Shown one piece after another: positions 7,047 to 14,374 of a DNA stretch of 14,374 bases. The notes under the pieces are model-generated. The model was not told where the DNA came from. It worked only from the letters and a program-made list of their open reading frames with translations, and did no database searches. A program made the translations under genes and the position numbers. This stretch comes from SZUA-448 sp964602475. Its GTDB lineage: Bacteria; Bacillota; Clostridia; Lachnospirales; Lachnospiraceae. The DNA is taken from the NCBI GenBank assembly GCA_964602475.1, contig CAZRRN010000059.1:1-14374 (forward strand), in the 5' to 3' direction. The first letter of the stretch is position 1; each line of letters opens with the position of its first letter.

Positions 7047-7808
7047 ATGCTTGATTATTTATCATTTGATGAAAATGGAATAAAAAAGGTATGCAATAAG
7101 CAGCTGCATCCTTCTATGATGATGGATATTACAGTACGAAGAGTAAACAGAGGACAGAAATTTGTCATTATAGAACCAAAGCAGGAAACAGCAGTTTTAC
7201 TGACACAGGGTAGTATTATTTATGAATGGAACAACAGAAAAGAAAGAGCTTCCAGAAAAGATGTTTTTTCAGAAGCGCCATACTGTCTGCATGTCTGCAG
7301 GGAAACGAAAATCCAAATAACAGCAGAAGAGGACAGTGAATTAATTATACAATCAACGAAGAATGAGACGGAGTTTGAAAGCCGGTTTTATACTCCGAAT
7401 GACTGCAAGATTGAAGTAATGGGAGAATCCCAGTGGGAAGGGACTGCAAAACGTGAAGTATTGACGATCTTTGATTATAAGAATGCACCTTATTCAAATA
7501 TGGTAATCGGCGAGGTGATAACAAAAGCCGGAAGATGGTCAAGTTATGTACCGCATAGTCATCCGCAGCCTGAGGTTTATTATTATAAATTTGATCATCC
7601 GCAGGGGTTCGGAGGTTCCTTTATCGGTGAAAAAGCGTATACCGTTCAAGACGGATCGGCAGCAATCATTGAGGGCGGACTAACTCATCCGCAATGTGCT
7701 GCACCAGGCTATAATATGTATTATTGCTGGATGATCAGGCATCTTGACCAAAACCCTTGGACATCACGCGACATTGATCCGAAGCATGCATGGCTGAATG
7801 AAATATAA
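7047..7808 (+). CDS. iolB: 5-deoxy-glucuronate isomerase
   Basis: A 253-residue bicupin-type isomerase converting 5-deoxy-D-glucuronate to 2-deoxy-5-keto-D-gluconate. The C-terminal half carries the family motif HSHPQPEVYYY (His170, His172, Glu176: likely metal ligands) and GGLTHPQCAAPGYNMYYCW, both diagnostic of IolB within the KduI/IolB family. It is about 15-20 residues shorter than the Bacillus protein, with no sign of truncation of key motifs. The start ATG follows AGAGGAAG (7035-7042). It sits tightly between iolC and iolD, 14 nt before the latter. Confidence 0.95.
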   Translation: MLDYLSFDENGIKKVCNKQLHPSMMMDITVRRVNRGQKFVIIEPKQETAVLLTQGSIIYEWNNRKERASRKDVFSEAPYCLHVCRETKIQITAEEDSELIIQSTKNETEFESRFYTPNDCKIEVMGESQWEGTAKREVLTIFDYKNAPYSNMVIGEVITKAGRWSSYVPHSHPQPEVYYYKFDHPQGFGGSFIGEKAYTVQDGSAAIIEGGLTHPQCAAPGYNMYYCWMIRHLDQNPWTSRDIDPKHAWLNEI

Positions 7809-7822
7809 TATCGGAGGTTGTA

Positions 7823-9766
7823 ATGAAAATAACAGTTGGAGAAGCACTGGTAAGATTTTTAGATAATCAATATGTCAGTCTTGATGGAAAAGAAACAAAA
7901 TTTGTTGACGGAGTCTTTACAATTTTCGGGCACGGCTTTGTGTGCGGCTTTGGAAGAGCACTGGCAGAACATCCGGGTTCCTTAAAGATATATCAGGGGC
8001 GAAACGAGCAGGGAATGGCACATTGTGCTGCCGGTTATGCAAAACAGAATAACAGAAGAAAAATAATAGCATGTGCTTCTTCTGTCGGTCCGGGAGCAGC
8101 CAACATGGTGACGGCCGTTGCAGATGCGACGGCAAATAATATTCCGCTGCTTGTATTTACAGGAGATACCTTTGCAACAAGACAGCCTGATCCGGTTCTT
8201 CAGCAGATTGAACAGCAATCGGATGCATCAGTTACGACAAGTGATGCTTTTCGCCCGGTATCCAGATACTGGGACAGAATTGTACGTCCGGAGCAGCTTA
8301 TGTCGGCGATGCTTAATGCAATGCGGACTTTAACAGATCCTTCCCTTGCGGGAGGAGTCTGCATTTCACTTCCGCAGGATGTACAGAGTGAAGTATTTGA
8401 TTATCCGGAGGAATTTCTGAAAAAACGAGTTCATAGGATTCTGAGGCAGCGTCCGGATATCGGACAGCTTGATGAAGCTGTACAATTGATCAAGAACAGC
8501 ATGCGACCATTGGTCATTGTTGGCGGAGGAGCAAGATATTCAGAAGCAGGAGAGATTATTGAGAGCTTTTGTAAAGAATTTGAACTCCCGCTAGCGGAAA
8601 CACAATCGGGAAAAAGTGTAATAGCATCGTCAAATCCTCTTAATCTTGGAGGAATCGGTGTTACTGGAAACAGTGCAGCGAATACGATTGCATCCGCGGC
8701 TGATCTTGTAATCGGAATAGGAACAAAACTCAGCGATTTTACAACAGGTTCAAAGGAACTGTTCCGTAATAAAAATGTTAATTTTGTAATGATTCACAGC
8801 TCTGAATTTCATGCGGAAAAGCTGGACGCATGTGCTGTGACCGGTGATGCATTTGTGGTACTGAAGGAACTTCGGACAATGCTCGAACCATATAAGGAAA
8901 ATATTATTACAAACCGAAAAAAGAACGAATACGGCAATGAAATAAAGAAGGCTTTGAAGGACTGGAAGAATGAATACAGACGTCTGATCTCAACTGTATA
9001 TGATAAAAATAATTATAATTCACTTGTAACTGCAAAGGAACCACAGGTCGAAGAAGATTTTATACGTGCAACCGGCGGAGTACTAACGCAGACTGCGGCA
9101 ATCGGGATAATAAGAGATATGATAGAAGACGATGCAATTGTAACAGGAGCTTCAGGTAGTCTGCCCGGAGATTTACAAAGAATGTGGACAACTGAGGTTA
9201 AGGACTCCTACCATATGGAATATGGCTATTCCTGTATGGGCTATGAAATATCTTCTGCACTCGGTGCAAAACTGGCATTTCCGGAACGTGCATGCTATGC
9301 TTTTGTCGGAGACGGTGCGTTTATGATGATGCATTCGGAGCTTGCAACTTCTATACAAGAACGAAAACCAATTGTTATTCTTTTGTTTGATAACTGCGGA
9401 TTCGGCTGTATAAATAATCTCCAGATGGGAAAGGGAATTGAGAGTCTGGCGACGATGTTCCGGTATCGTGAAAATTCCGGAAAACAGGACGGAGAACTGA
9501 TTGCTACAGATTTTGCAATGATTGCAAGAGGTTATGGTGCTAAAGGATATACCGCAAGAACCGAGCAGGAGCTTGTAAGTGCACTGGAACAGGTTCACGG
9601 AACAACTCAGACCGCGTTGATTGACATTAAGGTTCTTCCGAAATCCATGACGGATGGATATGATGCATGGTGGCATGTAGGAATCGGTGACAGTGAAGAA
9701 AACAATAAAATTCATAAAGCATATCAAGACAGAATTGAGCATCTTGATAAAGCAAGAAAATACTGA
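7823..9766 (+). CDS. iolD: 3D-(3,5/4)-trihydroxycyclohexane-1,2-dione hydrolase (ThDP-dependent)
   Basis: A 647-residue thiamine-diphosphate enzyme that opens the ring of trihydroxycyclohexane-1,2-dione to 5-deoxy-glucuronate. The N-terminal pyrimidine-binding domain has RNEQGMAHCAAGYA with the conserved activating Glu62. The central domain is acetolactate-synthase-like (VGGGARYSEAG near residue 235). The C-terminal pyrophosphate-binding motif runs from GDG (496-498) to DN (523-524), the standard ThDP/Mg2+ motif. Length and the IFGHGFVCGFG start region match IolD and distinguish it from acetolactate synthase. GGAGG (7813-7817) lies 5 nt before the start. It is followed by iolE after 14 nt. 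Confidence 0.97.
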   Translation: MKITVGEALVRFLDNQYVSLDGKETKFVDGVFTIFGHGFVCGFGRALAEHPGSLKIYQGRNEQGMAHCAAGYAKQNNRRKIIACASSVGPGAANMVTAVADATANNIPLLVFTGDTFATRQPDPVLQQIEQQSDASVTTSDAFRPVSRYWDRIVRPEQLMSAMLNAMRTLTDPSLAGGVCISLPQDVQSEVFDYPEEFLKKRVHRILRQRPDIGQLDEAVQLIKNSMRPLVIVGGGARYSEAGEIIESFCKEFELPLAETQSGKSVIASSNPLNLGGIGVTGNSAANTIASAADLVIGIGTKLSDFTTGSKELFRNKNVNFVMIHSSEFHAEKLDACAVTGDAFVVLKELRTMLEPYKENIITNRKKNEYGNEIKKALKDWKNEYRRLISTVYDKNNYNSLVTAKEPQVEEDFIRATGGVLTQTAAIGIIRDMIEDDAIVTGASGSLPGDLQRMWTTEVKDSYHMEYGYSCMGYEISSALGAKLAFPERACYAFVGDGAFMMMHSELATSIQERKPIVILLFDNCGFGCINNLQMGKGIESLATMFRYRENSGKQDGELIATDFAMIARGYGAKGYTARTEQELVSALEQVHGTTQTALIDIKVLPKSMTDGYDAWWHVGIGDSEENNKIHKAYQDRIEHLDKARKY

Positions 9767-9780
9767 TAAAGGAGTAAAAA

Positions 9781-10677
9781 ATGTTTAACAAAGACAAAAT
9801 TAAGCTGGGAATTGCGCCCATCGGCTGGACAAATGATGATATGCCGGCACTTGGCGGTGAGAATACCTTTGAACAATGTATCAGTGAAATGGCACTGGCT
9901 GGCTTTACCGGATGCGAAGTAGGAAATAAATACCCCAAAGATACGAAGGCTTTGAAAGAAGCATTGGATCTTCGTGGTATGAGAATTGCAAGTAAATGGT
10001 TTTCTTCCTTTTTGGCGACAAAGCCTTATGAGGAGACTGAATCTGAGTTCATAAAAGAACTTGATTATCTGCAGGCGGTCGGAGCAGACAGAATCAATGT
10101 ATCGGAACAGAGCTATTCTGTACAGGGGAACGAAGCACTCTCGATATTTGATAATAAAGTTCATTTTACTGATAAAGAGTGGATGCTGGTATGTGAAGGA
10201 TTAAACCGTCTTGGAGAAGTTGCTAAAGAAAGAGGATTTAAGCTCTGCTTCCATCATCATATGGGAACAGGAATACAGACGATAGAAGAGACCGGTTATA
10301 TGCTGGATCATACCGAAAAAGGGCTTGTTTATTTATGCTATGATACCGGGCATTTTACATTCTCCGGAGAAGATCCAATGACAATCTTAAAAAAATATCC
10401 GGAACGAATCGGTCATGTACACCTTAAAGATGTCAGAAGTGATGTGCTGAAAAAAGCAACTAACGGTCGGTGGTCATTTTTGAAAGCAGTGCGTGAAGGT
10501 ACCTTTACAGTACCGGGAGACGGCTGTGTTGATTTTGACAGTGTATTTGCGCAACTAGAAGCATCAGATTATGAAGGCTGGTTTCTCGTAGAGGCAGAAC
10601 AGGATCCAGCAAAGGCTAATCCGTTCAAATATGCAAAGATGGCAAGAGAATACATCCGAAGCAAGACAAATCTGTAA
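9781..10677 (+). CDS. iolE: myo-inosose-2 dehydratase
   Basis: A 298-residue TIM-barrel protein of the xylose-isomerase-like superfamily. It removes water from 2-keto-myo-inositol to give trihydroxycyclohexane-1,2-dione. Family signatures are IAPIGWTNDDMP near the N-terminus, FHHHMGTGIQT (His158-160), CYDTGHFTFSG and HVHLKDVR; the last three hold the expected metal-binding His/Asp residues of the barrel. The IAPIGW motif separates IolE from the related isomerase IolI. The start is fixed by AAAGGAG (9768-9774). It follows iolD by 14 nt and precedes iolA by 24 nt. Confidence 0.96.
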   Translation: MFNKDKIKLGIAPIGWTNDDMPALGGENTFEQCISEMALAGFTGCEVGNKYPKDTKALKEALDLRGMRIASKWFSSFLATKPYEETESEFIKELDYLQAVGADRINVSEQSYSVQGNEALSIFDNKVHFTDKEWMLVCEGLNRLGEVAKERGFKLCFHHHMGTGIQTIEETGYMLDHTEKGLVYLCYDTGHFTFSGEDPMTILKKYPERIGHVHLKDVRSDVLKKATNGRWSFLKAVREGTFTVPGDGCVDFDSVFAQLEASDYEGWFLVEAEQDPAKANPFKYAKMAREYIRSKTNL

Positions 10678-10701
10678 ATAGAGCATAATGGAGGCTGACA
10701 A

Positions 10702-12204
10702 ATGGAAAAATTGAATTATTTTGCGGGTGGAGAATTTCGCGAATCCAAAACAGAAAAATACAATGAAGTATATAATCCAAGTACAGGAGAAGTAACAGCA
10801 ATGGTACCGTGCTGTACGAAAGAGGAAATTGAAGAAGTTATCGGAATTGCAAAAAAAGCATATGAAACGTGGTCTAAGGTACCGATTACGAAACGTGTTC
10901 AGATTACCTATAAGGTTCGTCAGCTGATTGAGGAGCATATGGACGAGCTTACTCTTCTTGTAGCACAGGAGAATGGAAAGGTATGGGAGGAAGCCAAGGG
11001 TGATGTTCTGAAAGCAAAGGAAGGAACCGAGCTTGCCTGTTCAGCACCGAGTCTTATTATGGGTGAATCTATGATGAATACTTCAACAGGCTTTGATACT
11101 GTTTTGTATCGTGAATCTCTTGGCGTTTTTGCTGGAATTGTGCCTTTTAATTTCCCTGCGATGATTCCGATGGGCTGGATGACTCCGATGTGTCTGACTG
11201 CAGGGAATTGTATGATTCTTAAGGTTTCAAGCTCGACTCCGAGAACCGCACTCCGATTCGCTGAACTTTATAAAGAAGCAGGACTTCCCGACGGAGTTTT
11301 GAATATTGTGATGTGTTCCAGAAATGAAGCTGAGATATTCCTGACTCATGAAGATATCCGTGGTATTTCGTTTGTAGGTACAACAGGGGTCGGAAAACAC
11401 ATCTATTCGGTTGCGGCAGCACATGGAAAACGTGTTCAGGCATTATGCGAAGCAAAAAATCATGCACTTGTTATGAATGATGCTCCGGTAGAACGTACTG
11501 CAGCCGGAATTATGAATTCAGCTTTTGGCTGCGCAGGAGAACGCTGTATGGCATTACCTGTCGTTGTAGCTGAAGAAGAAATCGCTGATTCGCTTGTTGC
11601 AAAACTAATAGAGTTATGCAATAATATAAAAGTCGGACCTGCTTATGACAAAACATCAAAGCTTGGACCTGTTGTAAACCAAAAGCACAAGGATAATATT
11701 CTTAACTGGATCAGCAAGGGGATTGATGAAGGTGCTCAATTAGTTCTTGATGGTAGAAATGTCAAGGTTTTGGGCTATGAGAACGGTTTCTATATCGGAC
11801 CTACTATTTTTGATCATGTGACTTCTGATATGACAATTGGGACAACGGAGATTTTCGGACCGGTATTGTGTATTAAGAGGGTAAAGAATTTTGAAGAAGG
11901 GCTTACTGTAATGAATGCAAATCCGTTTGCAAACGGTTCTGTTATATTTACACAGAACGGATATTTTGCAAGAGAATTTACGACCCGCACCCATGGTGGA
12001 ATGGTAGGGGTCAACGTCGGAATTCCGGTTCCAATCGGGGTATTTCCGTTCTCAGGACACAAGAATTCTTTCTTCGGAGATCTTCATACTTTAGGAAAAG
12101 ACGGTATCCGGTTCTATACCGAAAGCAAATGTGTTACGACTCGCTGGTTTGACGAAGAAGAAAAAACAAATACAAAGGTTTCTACCTGGGACGGTACGAT
12201 TTAA
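10702..12204 (+). CDS. iolA: Methylmalonate/malonate-semialdehyde dehydrogenase (acylating)
   Basis: A 500-residue CoA-acylating aldehyde dehydrogenase. It converts malonic semialdehyde from the aldolase step to acetyl-CoA and CO2 with NAD+. The catalytic Cys282 lies in FGCAGERCMAL, diagnostic of the MmsA/IolA subgroup; the expected catalytic Glu of other aldehyde dehydrogenases is replaced by the CEAKNH segment as in MmsA. Further support is PFNFPAMIPMGWM near the N-terminal third and EIFGPVLC near the C-terminus. Length is slightly above the Bacillus protein (about 487). GGAGG (10690-10694) precedes the start. It is followed by a 98-nt gap without a terminator, so readthrough into nagB is expected. 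Confidence 0.96.
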   Translation: MEKLNYFAGGEFRESKTEKYNEVYNPSTGEVTAMVPCCTKEEIEEVIGIAKKAYETWSKVPITKRVQITYKVRQLIEEHMDELTLLVAQENGKVWEEAKGDVLKAKEGTELACSAPSLIMGESMMNTSTGFDTVLYRESLGVFAGIVPFNFPAMIPMGWMTPMCLTAGNCMILKVSSSTPRTALRFAELYKEAGLPDGVLNIVMCSRNEAEIFLTHEDIRGISFVGTTGVGKHIYSVAAAHGKRVQALCEAKNHALVMNDAPVERTAAGIMNSAFGCAGERCMALPVVVAEEEIADSLVAKLIELCNNIKVGPAYDKTSKLGPVVNQKHKDNILNWISKGIDEGAQLVLDGRNVKVLGYENGFYIGPTIFDHVTSDMTIGTTEIFGPVLCIKRVKNFEEGLTVMNANPFANGSVIFTQNGYFAREFTTRTHGGMVGVNVGIPVPIGVFPFSGHKNSFFGDLHTLGKDGIRFYTESKCVTTRWFDEEEKTNTKVSTWDGTI

Positions 12205-12302
12205 GTAACAAAGACCGATTCAATCGCTTTCTGAGGTATCTTTTCATCAAAGAAGCATATATCACTGATAGAAGCCTTGTGAAAAGAAACGGGGATAAGT
12301 GA

Positions 12303-13028
12303 ATGAAACTGATTGTTGCGGAGAATTATGAAGAATTAAGCCAGAAGGCTGCAGAGCTTATTATGCAGCAGGTGAATGAAAAAAAGAATTCTGTTCTTGG
12401 ACTTGCAACCGGATCGACTCCGGTTGGAGCTTACAAAAAGCTGATTGAATTCTATCAGCAGGGCAAGGTTGATTTTTCCGGTATTTCAACAATTAATCTT
12501 GATGAATACAAGGGCCTGAAGCCGGATAATGACCAGAGCTACCGGTATTTTATGAATCATAATCTGTTTGATCATGTTAATATCAGAAAAGAATGCACCA
12601 ATGTTCCGGATGGTACCGAACAGGACAGTAAAAAGGCCTGTATGAATTATGACAGTCTCATCGAAAAAAGCGGAGGAATCGATTTGCAGCTGCTCGGACT
12701 CGGGCATAACGGACATATCGGATTCAATGAGCCGGATAAGGTATTTTCCAAAGGAACACACTGTGTGAAGCTGACGGAGAGTACAATTAATGCAAACAGT
12801 ATTTATTTTCCAACGATGAAGGATGTTCCGAAGGAAGCATATACGATGGGAATTGGCAGTATCATGAGTGCAGAGAAGATTTTGATAATAGTCAGCGGGA
12901 AAAGCAAAGCACCAATTATCAGAAAGATTCTTACCGGAGATATCCTGCCGGAGATTCCGGCATCTGCTTTACTGCTTCACAGAAATTGTACAATGATTGT
13001 TGATCGTGATGCATACAGTGAAATGTAA
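12303..13028 (+). CDS. nagB: Glucosamine-6-phosphate deaminase
   Basis: A 241-residue aldose-ketose isomerase/deaminase converting glucosamine 6-phosphate to fructose 6-phosphate and ammonia. GLATGSTPVGAY (about residues 33-44) is the phosphate-binding loop. NLDEY (Asp66) contains the catalytic Asp. LGHNGHIGFNEP (His138, Glu143) is the active-site loop in its usual Gram-positive form. Length matches the short Bacillus NagB type without the allosteric C-terminal tail of the E. coli enzyme. GGGGA (12291-12295) precedes the start. It is not a standard iol gene. The absence of a terminator after iolA and the strong terminator after nagB place it in the iol transcript. It may supply catabolism of glucosamine released together with inositol; a role on an aminated inositol analogue is only a guess. 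Confidence 0.95.
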   Translation: MKLIVAENYEELSQKAAELIMQQVNEKKNSVLGLATGSTPVGAYKKLIEFYQQGKVDFSGISTINLDEYKGLKPDNDQSYRYFMNHNLFDHVNIRKECTNVPDGTEQDSKKACMNYDSLIEKSGGIDLQLLGLGHNGHIGFNEPDKVFSKGTHCVKLTESTINANSIYFPTMKDVPKEAYTMGIGSIMSAEKILIIVSGKSKAPIIRKILTGDILPEIPASALLLHRNCTMIVDRDAYSEM

Positions 13029-13031
13029 AAA

Positions 13032-13070
13032 TAAAGGATGTAGGGTTTTATTAAAGGATGTAGGGTTTTA
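13032..13070 (+). repeat. Tandem duplication of the terminator 5' arm
   Basis: TAAAGGATGTAGGGTTTTA occurs at 13032-13050 and again, identical, at 13052-13070 (period 20). The second copy forms the 5' half of the terminator after nagB. The first begins 4 nt after the nagB stop and can pair with the same 3' arm. It looks like a recent local slippage duplication. Confidence 0.9.
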
Positions 13071-13087
13071 CCCGTACATCCTTTTTT
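13053..13087 (+). terminator. Intrinsic terminator of the iol-nagB operon
   Basis: AAAGGATGTA (13053-13062) pairs with TACATCCTTT (13075-13084). GGG (13063-13065) pairs with CCC (13071-13073), with one bulged G (13074) and loop TTTTA. A T-run to 13087 follows. The upstream duplicated arm offers an alternative partner with a larger loop. Confidence 0.88.
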
Positions 13088-13173
13088 ATTTTAAAGTATC
13101 TTTTTTTTGAAAGGTATGGTATTCTAATAAGTGTGTGAATTATCATATATAAAACAAATTTATGAGGATGCGG

Positions 13174-13803
13174 ATGACTAAAAAAAAGTACTATGTACTG
13201 CAGCAAAAGGATAAATCCGAGATATTTACTTCATGGGATGACTGCAGAACCGCAATAGAACATCAAGGAGGAAAATGCAGAGGCTTTGGAACAAGGGAAG
13301 AAGCGGAGGCATTTCAGAATGGAAGACTTAGTCAAAAGGATATCATTTCAGAAAATTTCGATGGAGTGATTGCGTATGTTGACGGCAGCTTTGAACTGAC
13401 GATCGGAAGGTATTCCTTTGGCTGTGTTCTAATCGAACCGGATGGAACGTTAACAGAACGATTCGGAAGCGGTGATCGGCAGGAATCTGCAGCACTGAGG
13501 AATGTTACAGGTGAGATGCTGGGTGCCATGTTTGCCGTAAAATGGGCGATGACAAGAGGATATCAGAGCATTGACATCAGATATGATTATGAAGGTATAG
13601 AAAAATGGGCAGTTGGCGACTGGAAAGCAAGGACTGAGCTAACCTCCAAATATGCTGCAGCGATGAAGGAATGGCAGAACAGAATAAAAATCAGCTTTAA
13701 GAAAATAAAAGCACATACCGGAAATCTTTATAATGAAAAAGCAGACCGGCTTGCTAAAAAAGCATTGACGGAACCGGTCGGAATTCCCGGAATTTCGGAA
13801 TAG
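13174..13803 (+). CDS. Ribonuclease H with N-terminal viroplasmin (Caulimovirus VI-type) domain
   Basis: A 209-residue RNase HI-type enzyme that degrades RNA in RNA-DNA hybrids. The N-terminal KKKYYVLQQ...CRGFGTREEAEAF segment (about residues 3-50) is the small viroplasmin/hybrid-binding domain seen in eukaryotic-type and many Firmicute RNases H1. The catalytic domain has all four acidic residues in context: YVDGS, NVTGEMLGA, RYDYEGI and NEKADRLA. ATGs at 13162 and 13168 are in frame, but GAGG at 13164-13167 lies at proper distance from ATG 13174, and MTKKKYYV is the usual family start. It is not related to inositol use and follows the operon terminator. Only a weak extended -10 (TGGTATTCT, 13117-13125) without a clear -35 is visible upstream. 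It ends with TAG. Confidence 0.93.
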   Translation: MTKKKYYVLQQKDKSEIFTSWDDCRTAIEHQGGKCRGFGTREEAEAFQNGRLSQKDIISENFDGVIAYVDGSFELTIGRYSFGCVLIEPDGTLTERFGSGDRQESAALRNVTGEMLGAMFAVKWAMTRGYQSIDIRYDYEGIEKWAVGDWKARTELTSKYAAAMKEWQNRIKISFKKIKAHTGNLYNEKADRLAKKALTEPVGIPGISE

Positions 13804-13834
13804 ATTATGTATTAAAGCTAAGGGAGGTAGCACA

Positions 13835-14305
13835 ATGAAACAATACGGGCAAATGTGGAAACGCTGTTTTGACTTCAAAGGAACCAGTAGTCAGAATGAA
13901 TACATTGGAGCACTGATTATGCAGGGATTGCTTTGTATTCTTTTGATTACAGGAATGTTTCTGCTTGGAAGAAGCGGAATCAATATTCTTTTGATTATTC
14001 TCTATTTTTGTATCAGTGGTCTATACTTGCTGGTATCAACGATAGCGTTCTCGGCACTTACAATCAGACGGCTTCATGATGCAGGGAAGAGTGGATGGCT
14101 CTATCTTCTGATACTGATTGTTGGAATAGGAGCTGTAATTCTTGCGGTAATATGCGCAATGGCAACAACCGGTTATTATATATTTTCAGATATCGGAACT
14201 GATTGGCTTAACAACAATTCAAATGTCAATGTTTACGGACCGCCGGAATGGTATCAGGATAATATGAATTATACGATGTATGGACCGCCCGGGGCGAATA
14301 ATTAA
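13835..14305 (+). CDS. DUF805 family membrane protein
   Basis: A 156-residue integral membrane protein of the DUF805 family, whose biochemical role is unknown. The N-terminal amphipathic KRCFDFKGTSSQNEY is the usual family opening. Hydrophobic segments follow at about residues 27-44, 49-70 and 87-112. The diagnostic RRLHDAGKSGW motif lies between the second and third. The C-terminal ~30 residues are Asn/Tyr/Pro-rich and contain two YGPP motifs 18 residues apart, which I do not associate with the family core. GGGAGG (13822-13827) precedes the start. It lies 31 nt after the RNase H gene with no terminator between, so the two are probably co-transcribed. No terminator is visible in the remaining 69 bases. 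Confidence 0.9.
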   Translation: MKQYGQMWKRCFDFKGTSSQNEYIGALIMQGLLCILLITGMFLLGRSGINILLIILYFCISGLYLLVSTIAFSALTIRRLHDAGKSGWLYLLILIVGIGAVILAVICAMATTGYYIFSDIGTDWLNNNSNVNVYGPPEWYQDNMNYTMYGPPGANN

Positions 14306-14374
14306 TCGTTTTGTTTTTGGAGCTAGGGTAAAGTTTTTGTAGGAAAAATTAAATAGATAAAGAAGAAGCACCTG

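Noticed and set aside
12219..12232. Possible catabolite-responsive (cre-like) site between iolA and nagB
   Set aside because: TTCAATCGCTTTCT has about three mismatches to the CcpA consensus and no nearby promoter; too weak to call.

Overview
The window is AT-rich bacterial DNA with strong GGAGG-type ribosome binding sites, short spacers and compact operons. This suggests a low-GC Firmicute (Bacillota, probably Clostridia or Erysipelotrichia); I cannot name the species. Its core is a myo-inositol catabolic locus. No rRNA, tRNA, CRISPR array, insertion sequence or prophage gene was seen.

Layout. (1) Positions 2-1081, + strand: the 3' part of a GH38 alpha-mannosidase gene. It enters from the left edge and carries an in-frame TAG at 131-133, so it looks like a pseudogene. 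A perfect 15-bp inverted repeat follows and can terminate transcription from both sides. (2) Positions 1151-3837, - strand: a two-gene operon. An IolG-type Gfo/Idh/MocA dehydrogenase comes first, then an unrecognised protein of about 549 residues that looks like an (alpha/alpha) toroid polysaccharide lyase. (3) Positions 3838-4081: a divergent control region with good promoters on both strands. (4) Positions 4082-4843: a DeoR-family regulator (IolR-like) with its own terminator. (5) Positions 4937-13087: a long + strand operon, iolJ-iolC-iolB-iolD-iolE-iolA-nagB. It has a strong promoter, an 88-nt foldable spacer between iolJ and iolC, and a terminator after nagB whose 5' arm is tandemly duplicated. 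(6) Positions 13174-14305: an unrelated pair, a viroplasmin-domain RNase H and a DUF805 membrane protein. The last 70 bases (14306-14374) show no gene or terminator that I can support.

How the genes work together. IolG oxidises myo-inositol to scyllo-inosose. IolE dehydrates it, IolD opens the ring, and IolB isomerises the product to 2-deoxy-5-keto-gluconate. IolC phosphorylates this, IolJ splits it to dihydroxyacetone phosphate and malonic semialdehyde, and IolA converts the semialdehyde to acetyl-CoA. All seven steps are present. No inositol transporter and no IolI isomerase lie in the window. The pathway is split between two divergent transcripts with the regulator between them, and a pair of TTGYAAA elements exactly 51 bp apart occurs at both control regions.

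The extra genes are the most interesting part: an alpha-mannosidase (now damaged), a lyase-like protein joined to iolG, and glucosamine-6-phosphate deaminase joined to the iol operon. Mannose, glucosamine and inositol are the three parts of GPI-type glycans. I therefore raise, as speculation only, the idea of a locus for inositol-containing glycans.
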